A program made the position numbers and the translations under genes. Positions 39,055 through 49,700 of a DNA stretch of 64,000 bases are shown here, one piece after another. The stretch is from the NCBI GenBank assembly GCA_965240325.2, contig OZ251226.1, positions 2,976,001-3,040,000 on the forward strand, written 5' to 3'. The notes beneath the pieces are model-generated. The model saw only the letters and a list, made by a program, of their open reading frames with translations, did not search any database and was not told the origin of the DNA. Numbering within the stretch: the first letter of the stretch is position 1; the number at the start of each line of letters is the position of its first letter. Origin of the DNA: Rebecca billardiae RCC1528. Its lineage: Eukaryota > Haptophyta.

Positions 39055-41270
39055 ATGTACGAGTCGACAGTCGTCGTGTACGGGGACGCGGAGGACGCCT
39101 CGGCGCTCGCCTCTCGCCTGGTCGCAGGCTCCGTGACGGTGCGCCGCGCGCCCTCGCGTGCGCGCGCCGCGCGAGCTCATGCGGCGTGGCGTGACCGGTC
39201 CAGCGCTCGCGCCACGAACGGCAGGTGGACATCCTCTGGGTCGGCGCGCCCGGCGAGGACGGGCCGTTCCCGCTGGGCGTGCATCCGTTGCTGCGCTGGC
39301 ATGTCCTCCCGCCCACGCCGCGCGTGCTCGAGGGCTCTGCCGCCGTGCGCGACTCGATGCGCGTGTTCTGGTGGCTGCGCTCCCGAGCTGAGCCCATCAC
39401 GTGCGCGCACTTTGTGGGCAGGGCGGCGGCCCTCGCGCACTACACGATCGTCGCGAAGCGCGCCGACATGCACTTCCAGGGCACCCTCCTCACCGTCGAC
39501 GCGCGGGGCTCCATCGCGCCTCCGCCCGAGCCGGCCGAGCCCGCCCCGAGCGCGGGCGGCGCGCTGCTGGAGGAGACGGAGGTGCGCTGCCTGCTCTCGC
39601 ACGCGGTGCGGCATGCGGACGTGTGCGTCGTGGCGTCGCAGGCGGAGCAGCGCGCGGTGCACGCCGCGGGTGTGTGCGCGCGCGAGCCCGCCGTGCTCGC
39701 CCTCGCCCTCAGCCCCGCCTCGCGTCGCCAGGCGCATCGGCCAGACCTCGCGGCCGGCGGGCGCGCCGAGCCGCCCGCCGAGCCGCTGGCGGCGCACGCG
39801 GCGCTGTGGAGGCGCGCGCACGGCCCCGACTTCGTGCGCGCGCAGCATCGGGCCGCAGAGGCCGTCGCCGGGCAGGAGCGTGCGCAGGCGCGCGCGACGT
39901 ACGCCTCCCACGCACGCGGCAGCGCCGATGGGCCCGAGCAGGTCGCATCCGCGTCGGCGTCGGGCGCGGCAGACAGCACCGGCCGCGCGGGCGGCGCGGC
40001 TGGCGCGGCGGCTGCGCCGACTGGCAGCGCGCTGCTCAGCGTGTGCATCGTCTCGCACAACCGCGGCGAGATGCTGCGGCAAGCGGTACGGTCGATCCTG
40101 CCGCAGCTCGACGCGCCCGCCGTCGCCCCGCTCGGCCTCACCCTCGGCGGCGGCGGCGGCTGGGCCGGGGCCTCTGGGGCCGAGCTGATCGTCGTGGACG
40201 ACGCGTCCACAGACGCGCCCACAATGGCGGTGCTCGCGGCGCTGGAGGCCGAGCTGGCGCACGCGGCGGCGGGGGTGCGCGGCAGGGTGGTGCGGCTGGG
40301 GGAGGGGCGGTACCTCGGCGCGGCGCGCAACGCCGCGGTGCAGCTGGCGCGCGGCGCGTGGCTCCTCTTCATGGACGACGACAACGTCGCCAAGGCGGGC
40401 ATGGTGCGCGCGTTCGTGCGCGCGGCCGTGCACTCGGGCGCCGACCTGGTCACGTGCGTCAACCACAAGTGGCACGAGCGCGCCGAGCCGCCGACGGATG
40501 CGGCGAGCGGGGGCGCGGGCTGGCCCGCGGACGAGCGCGTCGCCTCGGAGCACTTCCTGCCCGTCGGCCCGTGCGCCGAGCTCGGCGCGCACGCCAACTG
40601 CTTTGGCGACGCGCACATGCTCGTGCGCCGCGCCGCGTTTGGCGCGCTCGGCGGCTACTCGACCGACTTCGGGCTCGGGCTGGAGGACTGGGAGCTGTAC
40701 GCGCGCGCGGCGCTGCGCGCACACGCGCGCGCGGGGAGCGGCGCGCGCGTCGGCGCGCCGCGCGCGCCGCTGCACCACCTCGTCCTGCCGGAGCCGCTCT
40801 ACTGGTACCGCTCGGTGGCCGGCGGCGGCATGCTCGCCAGGCAGCACGCGGGCGCGCCCGACGCGGTGGCGCAGGCGCGGGCCGACCGGCTGCGCGCGCT
40901 GCGGCCGTACGTCGAGGACGCGTGGCTGCACCCCAGCCCGGCAGACGGGGGCACGCCCAGCCTCGAGCCGCTCCTGCTCTACTCGGAGTCACTGCGCGTG
41001 CGCGAGGGGCAGCCTGCGTGCGGACGCGCCAGCCTCGCGCGGGTGGGCGCGGGCGGTGCCGCCGCGCTGCTGGCTCTCGCGGCCGCAGCCCGCGGCTGGA
41101 GGCGGCGCCAGAGAGGGCGCACCTCCCGGCGCGCCGAGGCTGCTCGCATCCGACCAGCGTGTGTGCTCAGAGTCGTCGGCATTGGCCACGCCATCGCCCT
41201 GCGCGTGCGCGAGCTCGCGGCGGCTGGGCTCATCCCGCTGCGCCTCGCGCGCCGACAACGCGCCGAGTGA
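39055..41270 (+). CDS. Two-domain glycosyltransferase with C-terminal GT2 domain
   Basis: Exons 39055-39138 and 39225-41270, phase 0, with an 86-nt intron GTGCGC...GGCAG; 709 residues. The spliced start reads MYESTVVVYGDAEDASALAS, then VDILWVGAPGEDGPFPLGVH. The first 230 residues resemble the N-terminal half of a GT-B enzyme (AHYTIVAKRADMHFQGTLLT). From about residue 295 a GT2-type GT-A domain follows: LLSVCIVSHNRGEMLRQAV, ELIVVDDASTDAP, GAARNAAVQLARGAWLLFMD with DDD, and the acceptor loop GLEDWELYARA. GT2 enzymes transfer sugars from nucleotide sugars with inversion. A weakly hydrophobic segment near the C-terminus (ARVGAGGAAALLALAAAA) may be a membrane anchor. The combination suggests a polymer- or glycan-building bifunctional enzyme; the product is unknown. 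It is third in the plus-strand glycosyltransferase group. Confidence 0.83.
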
Positions 41271-41462
41271 ATGAACGTACAAGTCTGTCTGACATCGATT
41301 GCATTTCGCGCTGCTGGCAGACGACGACGACTGCGCATGCTTTCTGACACTCTGCTGACCACTACAGTACGACGCGCGACACGAGTTAGCGTATATATAT
41401 ATATAGCAGGCTTCATAGTATGTGCCAATCGCGCGCGCGCAACGCTGACGACCGTTGGAGTC

Positions 41463-42488
41463 CTACGACTGCGACGAAGTCTCACGTCGATGATGATGTC
41501 CGTGATGATGGGAAACCGTGACGACAATCTTGCCGGCCAGGGCATTGGAGTCCATCGCGCGGTGCGCCTCCTGTATATCCTCCAGGGTGAAGCTCTTGGC
41601 TATGCTGATGGGGAGTGTCTTGGCCTCGACGCGCGCGACGAATTGCTGGAGCTGCGCCTCTGTGATGTCCATGGAGCCACCGCTGTAGCAGGTGAGCTTG
41701 ACGGCGTGAGGGATGTGCTCCATCGGCCGAAAGGCCGGAAGCTCCCAGGCGCCGCCGAGTATGCCAGTCATGCACACGATGCCCCCGGGCCTGGTCGCGC
41801 GCATGGAGTCAATGAGGGTCGTCGTCCCGACCAGCTCGAGCACGCGGTCGACACCGCCTGGAAAGATGGCGCGCACCTTGTCCGCCAAAGAGCCGCCGTC
41901 GTCGAGGAGGACGTGGTCCACGCCATTCCGCCTGAGGAGCTCCGCCTTGTGCTCGCTGCGCGTGGTGGACGCGACGGTCAGGCCCATGTCCTTGGCGAGG
42001 ATAGCCGCGGTCATGCCGATCGACGACGTGCCGCCGCGGATCAGGATACTCGCGGCGCGCTCGCACTCGAGGCCCGCGGTCAGTGATCCGTGCGTGGTCT
42101 GGAGCATCTCCGGGATGGCGCCGAGGATGGACCAGTCGAGCTTCGTCTCCAGTGCGAAGACGTGCTCCGCGGGGACCCGGGTGAATTGCGCGTAGCTGCC
42201 ATCGTACTTTCGGCCCATGCCTCCCATCATCGCGGCGACGCGTTGGCCCGGCACGAAGCGCGTGTCGGGGGCGGCCTCCACCTCACCCACGCATTCGATG
42301 CCGATGATCCTCGGGAACTGCACGGCTGCGCCCGAGTGGCCCTCCCTGGTGAAGTGCTCGGCTCGATTGAGCCCGAAGGCGTGAATCCGAATGAGGACTT
42401 GCCCGGCCGCGGGCTCGGGCCTAGGCACGTCCTTGAGTGTGAGCACCTCCGGCCCACCCGGCGTCTCGATGACGGCCGCGCGCATCAT
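41463..42488 (-). CDS. Zinc-independent quinone oxidoreductase (MDR superfamily)
   Basis: A 341-residue medium-chain dehydrogenase/reductase without the catalytic zinc ligands. It begins MMRAAVIETPGGPEVLTLKD, the typical NADPH:quinone reductase start, followed by GQVLIRIHAFGLNRAEHFTR and PRIIGIECVGEV. The nucleotide-binding fold shows ILIRGGTSSIGMTAAILAKD, then TTRSEHKAELLRRNGVDHVL. The C-terminal helix DIQEAHRAMDSNALAGKIVV is also standard. Such enzymes reduce quinones or alpha,beta-unsaturated carbonyls with NADPH. A His-rich tail (SHHHGHHHRRETSSQS) is unusual. The start is the first of two ATGs at 42488; the longer frame begins at a GTG in AT-richer DNA. Third positions are less extreme than in the large genes. 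It is convergent with the GT2 gene, 192 bp away. Confidence 0.9.
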   Translation of the reverse strand: MMRAAVIETPGGPEVLTLKDVPRPEPAAGQVLIRIHAFGLNRAEHFTREGHSGAAVQFPRIIGIECVGEVEAAPDTRFVPGQRVAAMMGGMGRKYDGSYAQFTRVPAEHVFALETKLDWSILGAIPEMLQTTHGSLTAGLECERAASILIRGGTSSIGMTAAILAKDMGLTVASTTRSEHKAELLRRNGVDHVLLDDGGSLADKVRAIFPGGVDRVLELVGTTTLIDSMRATRPGGIVCMTGILGGAWELPAFRPMEHIPHAVKLTCYSGGSMDITEAQLQQFVARVEAKTLPISIAKSFTLEDIQEAHRAMDSNALAGKIVVTVSHHHGHHHRRETSSQS

Positions 42489-42646
42489 CGCCGTCGTCCG
42501 ACCGACGGCGGGTGGACGTGAGCACGAGCGGTTTTTGGCCTCAATGGATTTGCTTTTTAAAATCCGACTGGAGAGTGGAGACTGCTGGCTGCTCACAGGC
42601 TGCTGCTGCCGTGCTCAGAGTCAGGGACAGGGAGGTGATGCGGCCG

Positions 42647-43582
42647 TCAAGTCATGCGCTGAAAGTGGGCTGACTTGACATGCTCTTCGCCGTAGAGGGA
42701 GCGCGTGACGTACAGGCCGAAGAGGCCGAGCAGCACCATCACCGCCTTGACGATCGCGCACTGCCACTGCACAGGCGCCGCGCACACCTTGAAGACTGTT
42801 GTGATCACATGGTAGTCGAGCAGGTCCCACATGCCGATCCACAGCGTCAGCCCCGAGATCAGCGCAAAGGAGGCACGCGCGAAGCGCTTGGCCGAGAATG
42901 GCGGCGCGTCAAAGTACAGGCGACGCATGCTCCCGGCCGGGCCCATCCCGGCGAGGCCGAGGGTGGCAGGGAAGCCGCGCAAGCTGAGGAGGAGCTCGTC
43001 TCGGCCGGCGGCGGCGGCGGAGGAGGCGGAGCCGTTCGGCGCTCCTGCGGATGCGGCGCTCTCGCTGCGCTCCACTGGAGGGTCGCCGGTGCCGTTCGCT
43101 CCCGCGGGCACTCGGCCAGCACCAGTCGCGCCGTGCGCGCTGCTGCCGGCTGACGGCCTGCCACCTTTGCGCCGCTCGCGCTCCTCGGCTCGCTTTCGCA
43201 GGAGCTCCTTGTCGTAGAGCGTTCGATTCGCGTACACCGCCACCAGGCTGACGAGCACCACGGTCAGCTTGGCCGGGCCCGTGTCGGGCATGATGTGCAC
43301 GTCGATCAGGTCCCAGAGGCCCATCCACACGACAATGCCCGACGTGATCGCCACGAGCGACTCGACGATGGCGAGTGGGTCGAAGTAGAGCAGGTTGCCT
43401 CGCGCGCAGCGGCGCAGCTTGGCGCACGCACGCTGGCTCACCGAACGGCGCAGCGGTGGGCGCAGGTCGGTGTAGATGGCGGAAGCATCCGCCGCAGGGT
43501 GCAAGTCGCCCGGTGCCCCCGATACCTCCACCTCGATGTCGAGCGGGGCCACACCGGGGGCCGCGGACGCCGGTACAGCCAT
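42647..43582 (-). CDS. Membrane protein with two repeated WDL modules
   Basis: A 311-residue protein of two similar halves. Each has two hydrophobic helices and a conserved core: ITSGIVVWMGLWDLIDVHIM in the first, LISGLTLWIGMWDLLDYHVI in the second. Each core is preceded by an aromatic stretch ending in a Tyr-Phe-Asp pair (LLYFDPLAIVES; LYFDAPPFSAKRFARAS). Each is followed by a helix and Arg-(T/S)-Leu-Tyr (ANRTLYDKELL; VTRSLYGEEHV). An Ala/Ser/Gly-rich linker (about nt 43010-43170) joins the halves. The repeated SG-x3-W-x-G-x-WDL-x-D motif loosely recalls the fuseless family, but I would not assign it. Internal duplication is clear; function is unknown. It is divergent from the dynein gene, with a 190-bp gap. 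Confidence 0.75.
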   Translation of the reverse strand: MAVPASAAPGVAPLDIEVEVSGAPGDLHPAADASAIYTDLRPPLRRSVSQRACAKLRRCARGNLLYFDPLAIVESLVAITSGIVVWMGLWDLIDVHIMPDTGPAKLTVVLVSLVAVYANRTLYDKELLRKRAEERERRKGGRPSAGSSAHGATGAGRVPAGANGTGDPPVERSESAASAGAPNGSASSAAAAGRDELLLSLRGFPATLGLAGMGPAGSMRRLYFDAPPFSAKRFARASFALISGLTLWIGMWDLLDYHVITTVFKVCAAPVQWQCAIVKAVMVLLGLFGLYVTRSLYGEEHVKSAHFQRMT

Positions 43583-43772
43583 GCTGTGGAGGATGCGCTG
43601 GCCAGGGCCTGGGGCGTTGGAGCTCGTCCGGAGACCGAACTCCCGGACCTGCCACTGCTCCGCCGTTTCGCGGAGGCACTGCCATCGTGTTTTCTCAGCA
43701 GCATCACACAGCAGGCGGTGGAGCTTGCCTGCCTCACCGGCCGCGCGCGCTCAGGCGGCGCTCGCAGCCGCC
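43583..43772. promoter_or_regulatory. 190-bp divergent promoter region
   Basis: The start codons of the two-module membrane protein (minus) and the dynein heavy chain (plus) face away from each other across this gap. No TATA box is evident. If the dynein start is right, this small region contains its promoter and 5' UTR. Confidence 0.4.
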
Positions 43773-46700
43773 ATGAGCCGCCGCGAGCGGAGCCTGGGGA
43801 TAGGGCAGCAGGGCAAGCCGCTCACGTACAGCGACGTGAGCGTCAAGCGCGAGCCTGAGGTGCGCGGCAGCGTCGTGCCACGCACCGCGCGTCGCGCGTG
43901 CTCCGCCGCGCTCGAGCCGAGCTCACCCGCGCCTTCGCCCGCGCTCGCTTCGCGGTTCAGACTACGTCCAACTGGGCGTACCGGCGATTCCTCGAGCATG
44001 ACAACTCCGCCCTCGAGGAGCTCAGCCTGCGCGAGCGCATGAAGAAGGACCCAGCCAGCGAGCTCAACCGCCCGATGGGCCGGTGCGCGCCGCGAGTGTG
44101 CGGACCGTGCGCGCCGCTGGCGCTGCGCGGTGCGCGCAGGCTGCGCCGAGGCCGCGCGCACGCGCTGACGCGGTGCTCGCCCCCACGTCCTGTCGCCCCC
44201 CCCCCGTCGCGCCACCGCCCTCCCGCCGCGCCCGGCCGCGCCGCGCAGCGCGGGCCGCACGCTCAACATGCCGCGCGTGGGCGAGTGGGCGATCGCCGAG
44301 GGCGGCGCGGGCGCGGGTGCGGGCGGCGCGGCGCGCCGGCGGGTGGAGCCCGTGCGCGCGTTCCCCTCGGCGGCACGGCGGGAGGGCTCGGCCGCGGCCA
44401 AGCCGAGCCGCGTCGCCAAGGCCACCGCCGCCACCGAGCAGCTCGCCGAGGCGTCGATGCTCTCGCTCGCGCGCTCGTCTGCCGTGAGCTCGGCGTCGCC
44501 CTCCAACGGCGGCGCGTCGCGCGGCGCGGAGGACCCGGCGCGCGCGGCGAGCGAGGCGGCGTCGGGCGCGGACCTGCTGAAGCAGCTGAGCTACACGGAG
44601 GAGGACATCGAGATCCTCCAGCCCTCGCACTTCTTCCGGCCCAAGGCGGTCGTCGACGTGCCGGGCGTGGGCGCGTCGCCGTCGGTGCCGCCCGAGCTGA
44701 GCATGACGCAGAGCGCGTCGCGCCTCGTCGAGGACGCCATGTCGCCGGGGGGCGCGGGGGCGCTGGGGCGGCAGAGCGCGCCGGGGAGCACGCTGTGCTC
44801 GAGCTCGGCCGTCGACGCGCCGATCACCATGCGCACCACCAACCTGCGCCACATCGTCGGCTCCAGCGCGCGCGTGCCCGCCGCGCGCATGACTCGCTCG
44901 ACGCGCGCCGCCGAGGCACTCACGCCGCAGGTGAGCGTGCTGAGCGCGCCGTCGGAGGGCGGCGGCGAGGCGGGCGCGGGCGCGGGCGCGGCGAGCGGCG
45001 CGCCAGCGCGTGGCGTCACCCTCTCCCAGGTCGACGCGACGCCGAGCGCGATCACGCGCGAGCGCGCGCTCGAGGCGAAGACGAAGGGCTCGGGGCAGCA
45101 GTCGATCCCGGTCGAGGCCTCGCTCGAGTACGCGCCGTCCTTCTTCCCGATGGCCAACTTCGACGACCTGTCGTTCGAGCGCGGCGCGATGGAGGCGTTC
45201 ATCGAGACGGGGAAGCCGGACCGCGGCCTCTCGCGCTACATGAACGCCGACGGCTCGTGGACGTGGGCCGCGTGCGAGGTCCTCTCGTACGACGGCGGCC
45301 TCTCGACGTTTGAAATCAAGTGGGCGTCGACCGGCAAGACCAAGCGCGTGTCGCGCCTCAACCTCTGCTTCGAGGGCGAGGACCACGCGCTGTTCCTGCG
45401 CCGCGTGGAGCAGGTGGAGGCGCACCGGCGCGACGCGGAGGCGGCGCTGCGCCACGCCAAGCGCGTCGAGGCCCTCGCCCGGCGCGAGCCCGACCCGATC
45501 GCGCCGGAGAAGGTGAACAAGATCCTCGGCCGGCTCGGGCGCGCCAAGGGCGCCTCGCTTGAGACCATCAACACTCTCGTCGAGGAGCTGCACACGTCCT
45601 ACTCGCACGCGTCGACGCGGATCGCGCTGGACGCGCAGCTGCCGTACACGACGGACGCGTCGGCGCTCGCGCTGCCGAGCACGCGCCACCCGCTCACGCA
45701 GGCCGCGCCCCCCGCGCCCGAGCTCGGCACGCTGCTGCCCACGCCCGAGCCTCGGCTCTCGGTGCGCGCGCGCGTCGACTCGCTCACGCGCACGCTGCCG
45801 CGCGCGCACGAGTCGACCAACAAGTGCCTCGTCTCGCTGCGGTACGAGGCGGACGCGATCCGCGCGCTGCCGCTGCTCTCGGACACGTCGGCCGAGCCGC
45901 TCACGCTCGAGGCCTTCCTCCTCACCCACCGCCACGTCCTCGAGTCCGCCATGTCGACGGTGCAGAAGACGCACATCGCGTCGATGGCCGACCAGATTGT
46001 GAACGCGTACATCTCGATCGACGACGTCAAGGAGCGCCGCCGGCAGATGGGCCGGTTCGAGCGGCTGGTCGCGATGGCGAACGTGATGCTGCGCGACGCG
46101 GTGCGCGACGCGATCTACGCCTCGCTCGACGGGCTCCTCGAGCGCTTCGCCGCCTTCGACCCCGAGGCAATGAGCGCCATCGACTTCAGCACGCAGCTGG
46201 TCGAGTCTGCGTGGTGGCGCGGCCACTCGCCCGTCTTCAACTCGCGCATCGTGCCCGACGAGGCGGAGGGGGTGGCGGTGTTCGAGCCGACGATCGACGA
46301 GTACGCGGCGGCGGTGTCGCAGCTCGCGCTCGAGGTGGCGGGCGCGACCAAGGAGCTCCAGCCCATCGACCCGCGCATCCTGCTCTCCGCCGCCGACCTG
46401 AGCCAGCTCGGGCCGGCGGTCGTGCCCGCGCTCATCACCTCCGAGGACGCGGGCGTGCTCGACGACGACGACGCGCCCGGCGGCGGCGGCGCGGGGGAGG
46501 AGGAGGGCGTGGACGAGTCGGCGCTGTCCGTGTCGCAGGCGTCGGTCGGCGGCGGCGTGACCGACGGCATGCGCACGCCCACCGGCCCGTCGGGCGTCGT
46601 CGTGCGCGAGGACGCGCTGCTGATCGACGGCGCCAAGGACGCGCGGATCCGCGCGGCCGCGGACGCGCTGCGCGACGCCGTGCGCGTGAGCACCGCGTGG

Positions 46701-49700
46701 CCGTCGCAGCTCGCCGAGGCGTACGCGGCGCACACGAAGCTGCTGCAGCTGGAGGACGACGAGTACTCCGCCTCGATGCACGAGTCCACCGCCGAGCTCT
46801 CGCTCCAGCGCTGGCTGCAGCGGTACACGGAGGAGCTCGCCTCGCTCGAGCGCGCCAAGGACGAGGTCGCGTACCGAATCTGCATGTACGAGCGCGTCAA
46901 CCTGGGCATGTTCTGCTGCGACGTGTCGGGGCTGAAGGCGAGCCTGGCGGAGAAGGCGACGGCGCTCGCGTCGCTGCTGTGCAACACCATCGCCGAGCAG
47001 TGCCGCGCGGAGAACGAGCGCATCTCCAAGCGCTTCGCCGAGGTGCTCGAGCGGATCGAGGACGAGTCGCAGGACGTCGAGGGGCTGAGCGAGAAGCGCG
47101 AGTACGTCAAGGGGCTGCGCGAGGAGATGGAGGCGCTGACCGACGACATCTCGACGGTGAAGGCGAAGCTGCGCGTGCTCGACGACGCGCAGTACGTGCT
47201 GCTCGACGAGGACTTCGCCCTCGCCTGCTCGACGCAGGCGTGGCCGGGCAAGATCGAGGGCGCGAAGGCGCGCAACGACGCGGTGATGGAGGACGCGCAG
47301 AAGCGCTTCATGACCGAGCTGCAGGAGACGCAGGAGCAGTTCGTGCGCGACCTGCGGCAGTACGCGAAGGAGGTGGAGGCGTTCAAGGCGATGGGCGACA
47401 TCTCCGACGTCGAGACCACGTACGAGCTCGTCAAGCAGCTGCAGCAGAAGCTCGCCGAGGCGAAGCAGCTCGGCGAGGTGATCAACTCGCGCGAGTCGCT
47501 CTTCGGCTGGCCCGTCACGCAGTACGAGCAGATCAAGAAGACGACCAAGGCGTTCGAGCCGTTCGCGACGCTGTGGAAGATCGGGTACGACTGGGCGACC
47601 ACGTACCCCGTGTGGATGGACGGCCCGCTCATCGAGGTGAACAAGGCGGAGGTCGAGGAGAACACGTCCGCGTGGCTGCTGTCGCTCAAGAAGCTCAACA
47701 TCCAGTTCAGCGAGAAGGAGCTCACCGAGCCGCAGCGCGCCGCCGAGGCGTTCCTGCACAAGGTGCAGAGCTTCCAGTCGCTCGTGCCGCTGATCGTGCA
47801 GCTGCGCAACCCCGGCCTCCGCCCGCGCCACTGGGAGGCCATCTCGGACAAGACGGGCCTCGCGCTCAAGCCCGACCTCACGTTCACGCTCGCGCGCGCG
47901 ATCGAGCTCAAGGTGACGGACCACTCGGAGGCGATCGAGGAGGTCTCGATCGTCGCGACGCAGGAGTACGCGCTCGAGACGGCGCTCGAGCGGATGAAGC
48001 GCGAGTGGGAGCCGCTCAAGCTCGACGTCGCGCCGTACAAGGAGACCGGCACCTTCGTGCTCCGCGCGATGGACGACATCCTGCAGCTGCTCGACGACCA
48101 GATTGTGAAGACGCAGGCGATGCGCGGCTCGCCCTTCATCGGCCCGTTCGAGCAGAAGTGCACCGACTGGGAGAAGAAGCTGATGAACCTGCAGGAGACG
48201 TTCGACGAGTGGATCTCGTGCCAGAAGGTCTGGCTCTACCTCGAGCCCATCTTCGGCTCGGAGGACATCATGCGCCAGATGCCGCAGGAGGGGCGGCGCT
48301 TTGCGGCGGTCGACTCGATGTGGCGCAAGGTGATGAAGGGCGCGCAGGCGCAGCCCGAGGTCCTCAAGGTCGCCGAGATGGAGAAGCTGCTCGAGAAGTT
48401 CCAGGAGGCGAACAAGTTCCTGGACAACATCCAGCGCGGGCTGAACGACTACCTCGAGACCAAGCGCCTCGCCTTCCCGCGCTTCTTCTTCCTCTCGAAC
48501 GACGAGCTGCTCGAGATCCTCTCGCAGACCAAGAACCCGCTCGCCGTGCAGCCGCACCTCGGCAAGTGCTTCGAGGGCATCGCGCGCCTCACGTTCAACG
48601 ACAACCAGGTGATCACCGAGATGATCTCGCCCGAGCAGGAGTCGGTGCCGCTGGCCGCGAAGATCGACCCGAACGAGGGCAACCGCAAGGGCAACGTCGA
48701 GGTCTGGCTCTCCGACGTCGAGGACGGGATGATCAAGACGCTGCGCTCCGTGTTTGCCGACGCGATCGCCGACTACGCCGCCGCGGAGCGCACGGCGTGG
48801 GTCGACCGCTGGCCGGGCATGACGGTGCTGAACGCGTCGCAGCGGTACTGGACGGCCGAGGTGGAGGAGGCGCTGCGCGACGAGGGCGCGCACGGCCTCA
48901 AGATGTACCAGGCGAAGCTGCAGTCGCAGCTCGAGGCCATCGTCGCCAAGGTGCGCGCGGGCAACCTCTCGTCCGCCATGCGCACGACCATCGGCGCGCT
49001 CGTCACGATCGACGTGCACCAGCGCGACGTGGTGGTCGAGATGATCGAGCAGGGCATCGCGACGACCGCCGCGTTCGAGTGGCTCTCGCAGCTGCGCTAC
49101 TACTGGGAGGACGCCGAGGTCGTGCCCGGCGGCGCGTTCGGCGCGGGCACCGAGACGATGGTTGTGCGGATGATGAACGCCACGCGCCCGTACGACTTTG
49201 AGTACCTGGGCAACTCGTTCCGGCTGGTGATCACGCCGCTCACCGACCGGTGCTACCGCACGCTGATCGGCGCGATCCACCTCAACCTCGGCGGCGCGCC
49301 CGAGGGTCCGGCGGGCACGGGCAAGACCGAGACGACCAAGGACCTCGCGAAGGCGCTCGCGAAGCAGTGCGTCGTGTTCAACTGCTCCGACCAGCTCGAC
49401 TACCTCGCGATGGCCAAGTTCTTCAAGGGGATCGCGTCGTCGGGCGCGTGGGCGTGCTTCGACGAGTTCAACCGGATCCAGCTCGAGGTGCTCTCGGTGG
49501 TGGCGCAGCAGGTGCTCTCGATCCAGCAGGCGCAGAACGAGGGCAAGAAGATGTTCATGTTCTCGGGCACCAACCTGCCGATCAAGCCCAACTGCGGCGT
49601 CTTCATCACGATGAACCCCGGGTACGCGGGGCGCGCCGAGCTGCCCGACAACCTCAAGGCGCTGTTCCGCTCGTGCGCGATGATGGTGCCGTCGTACGCG

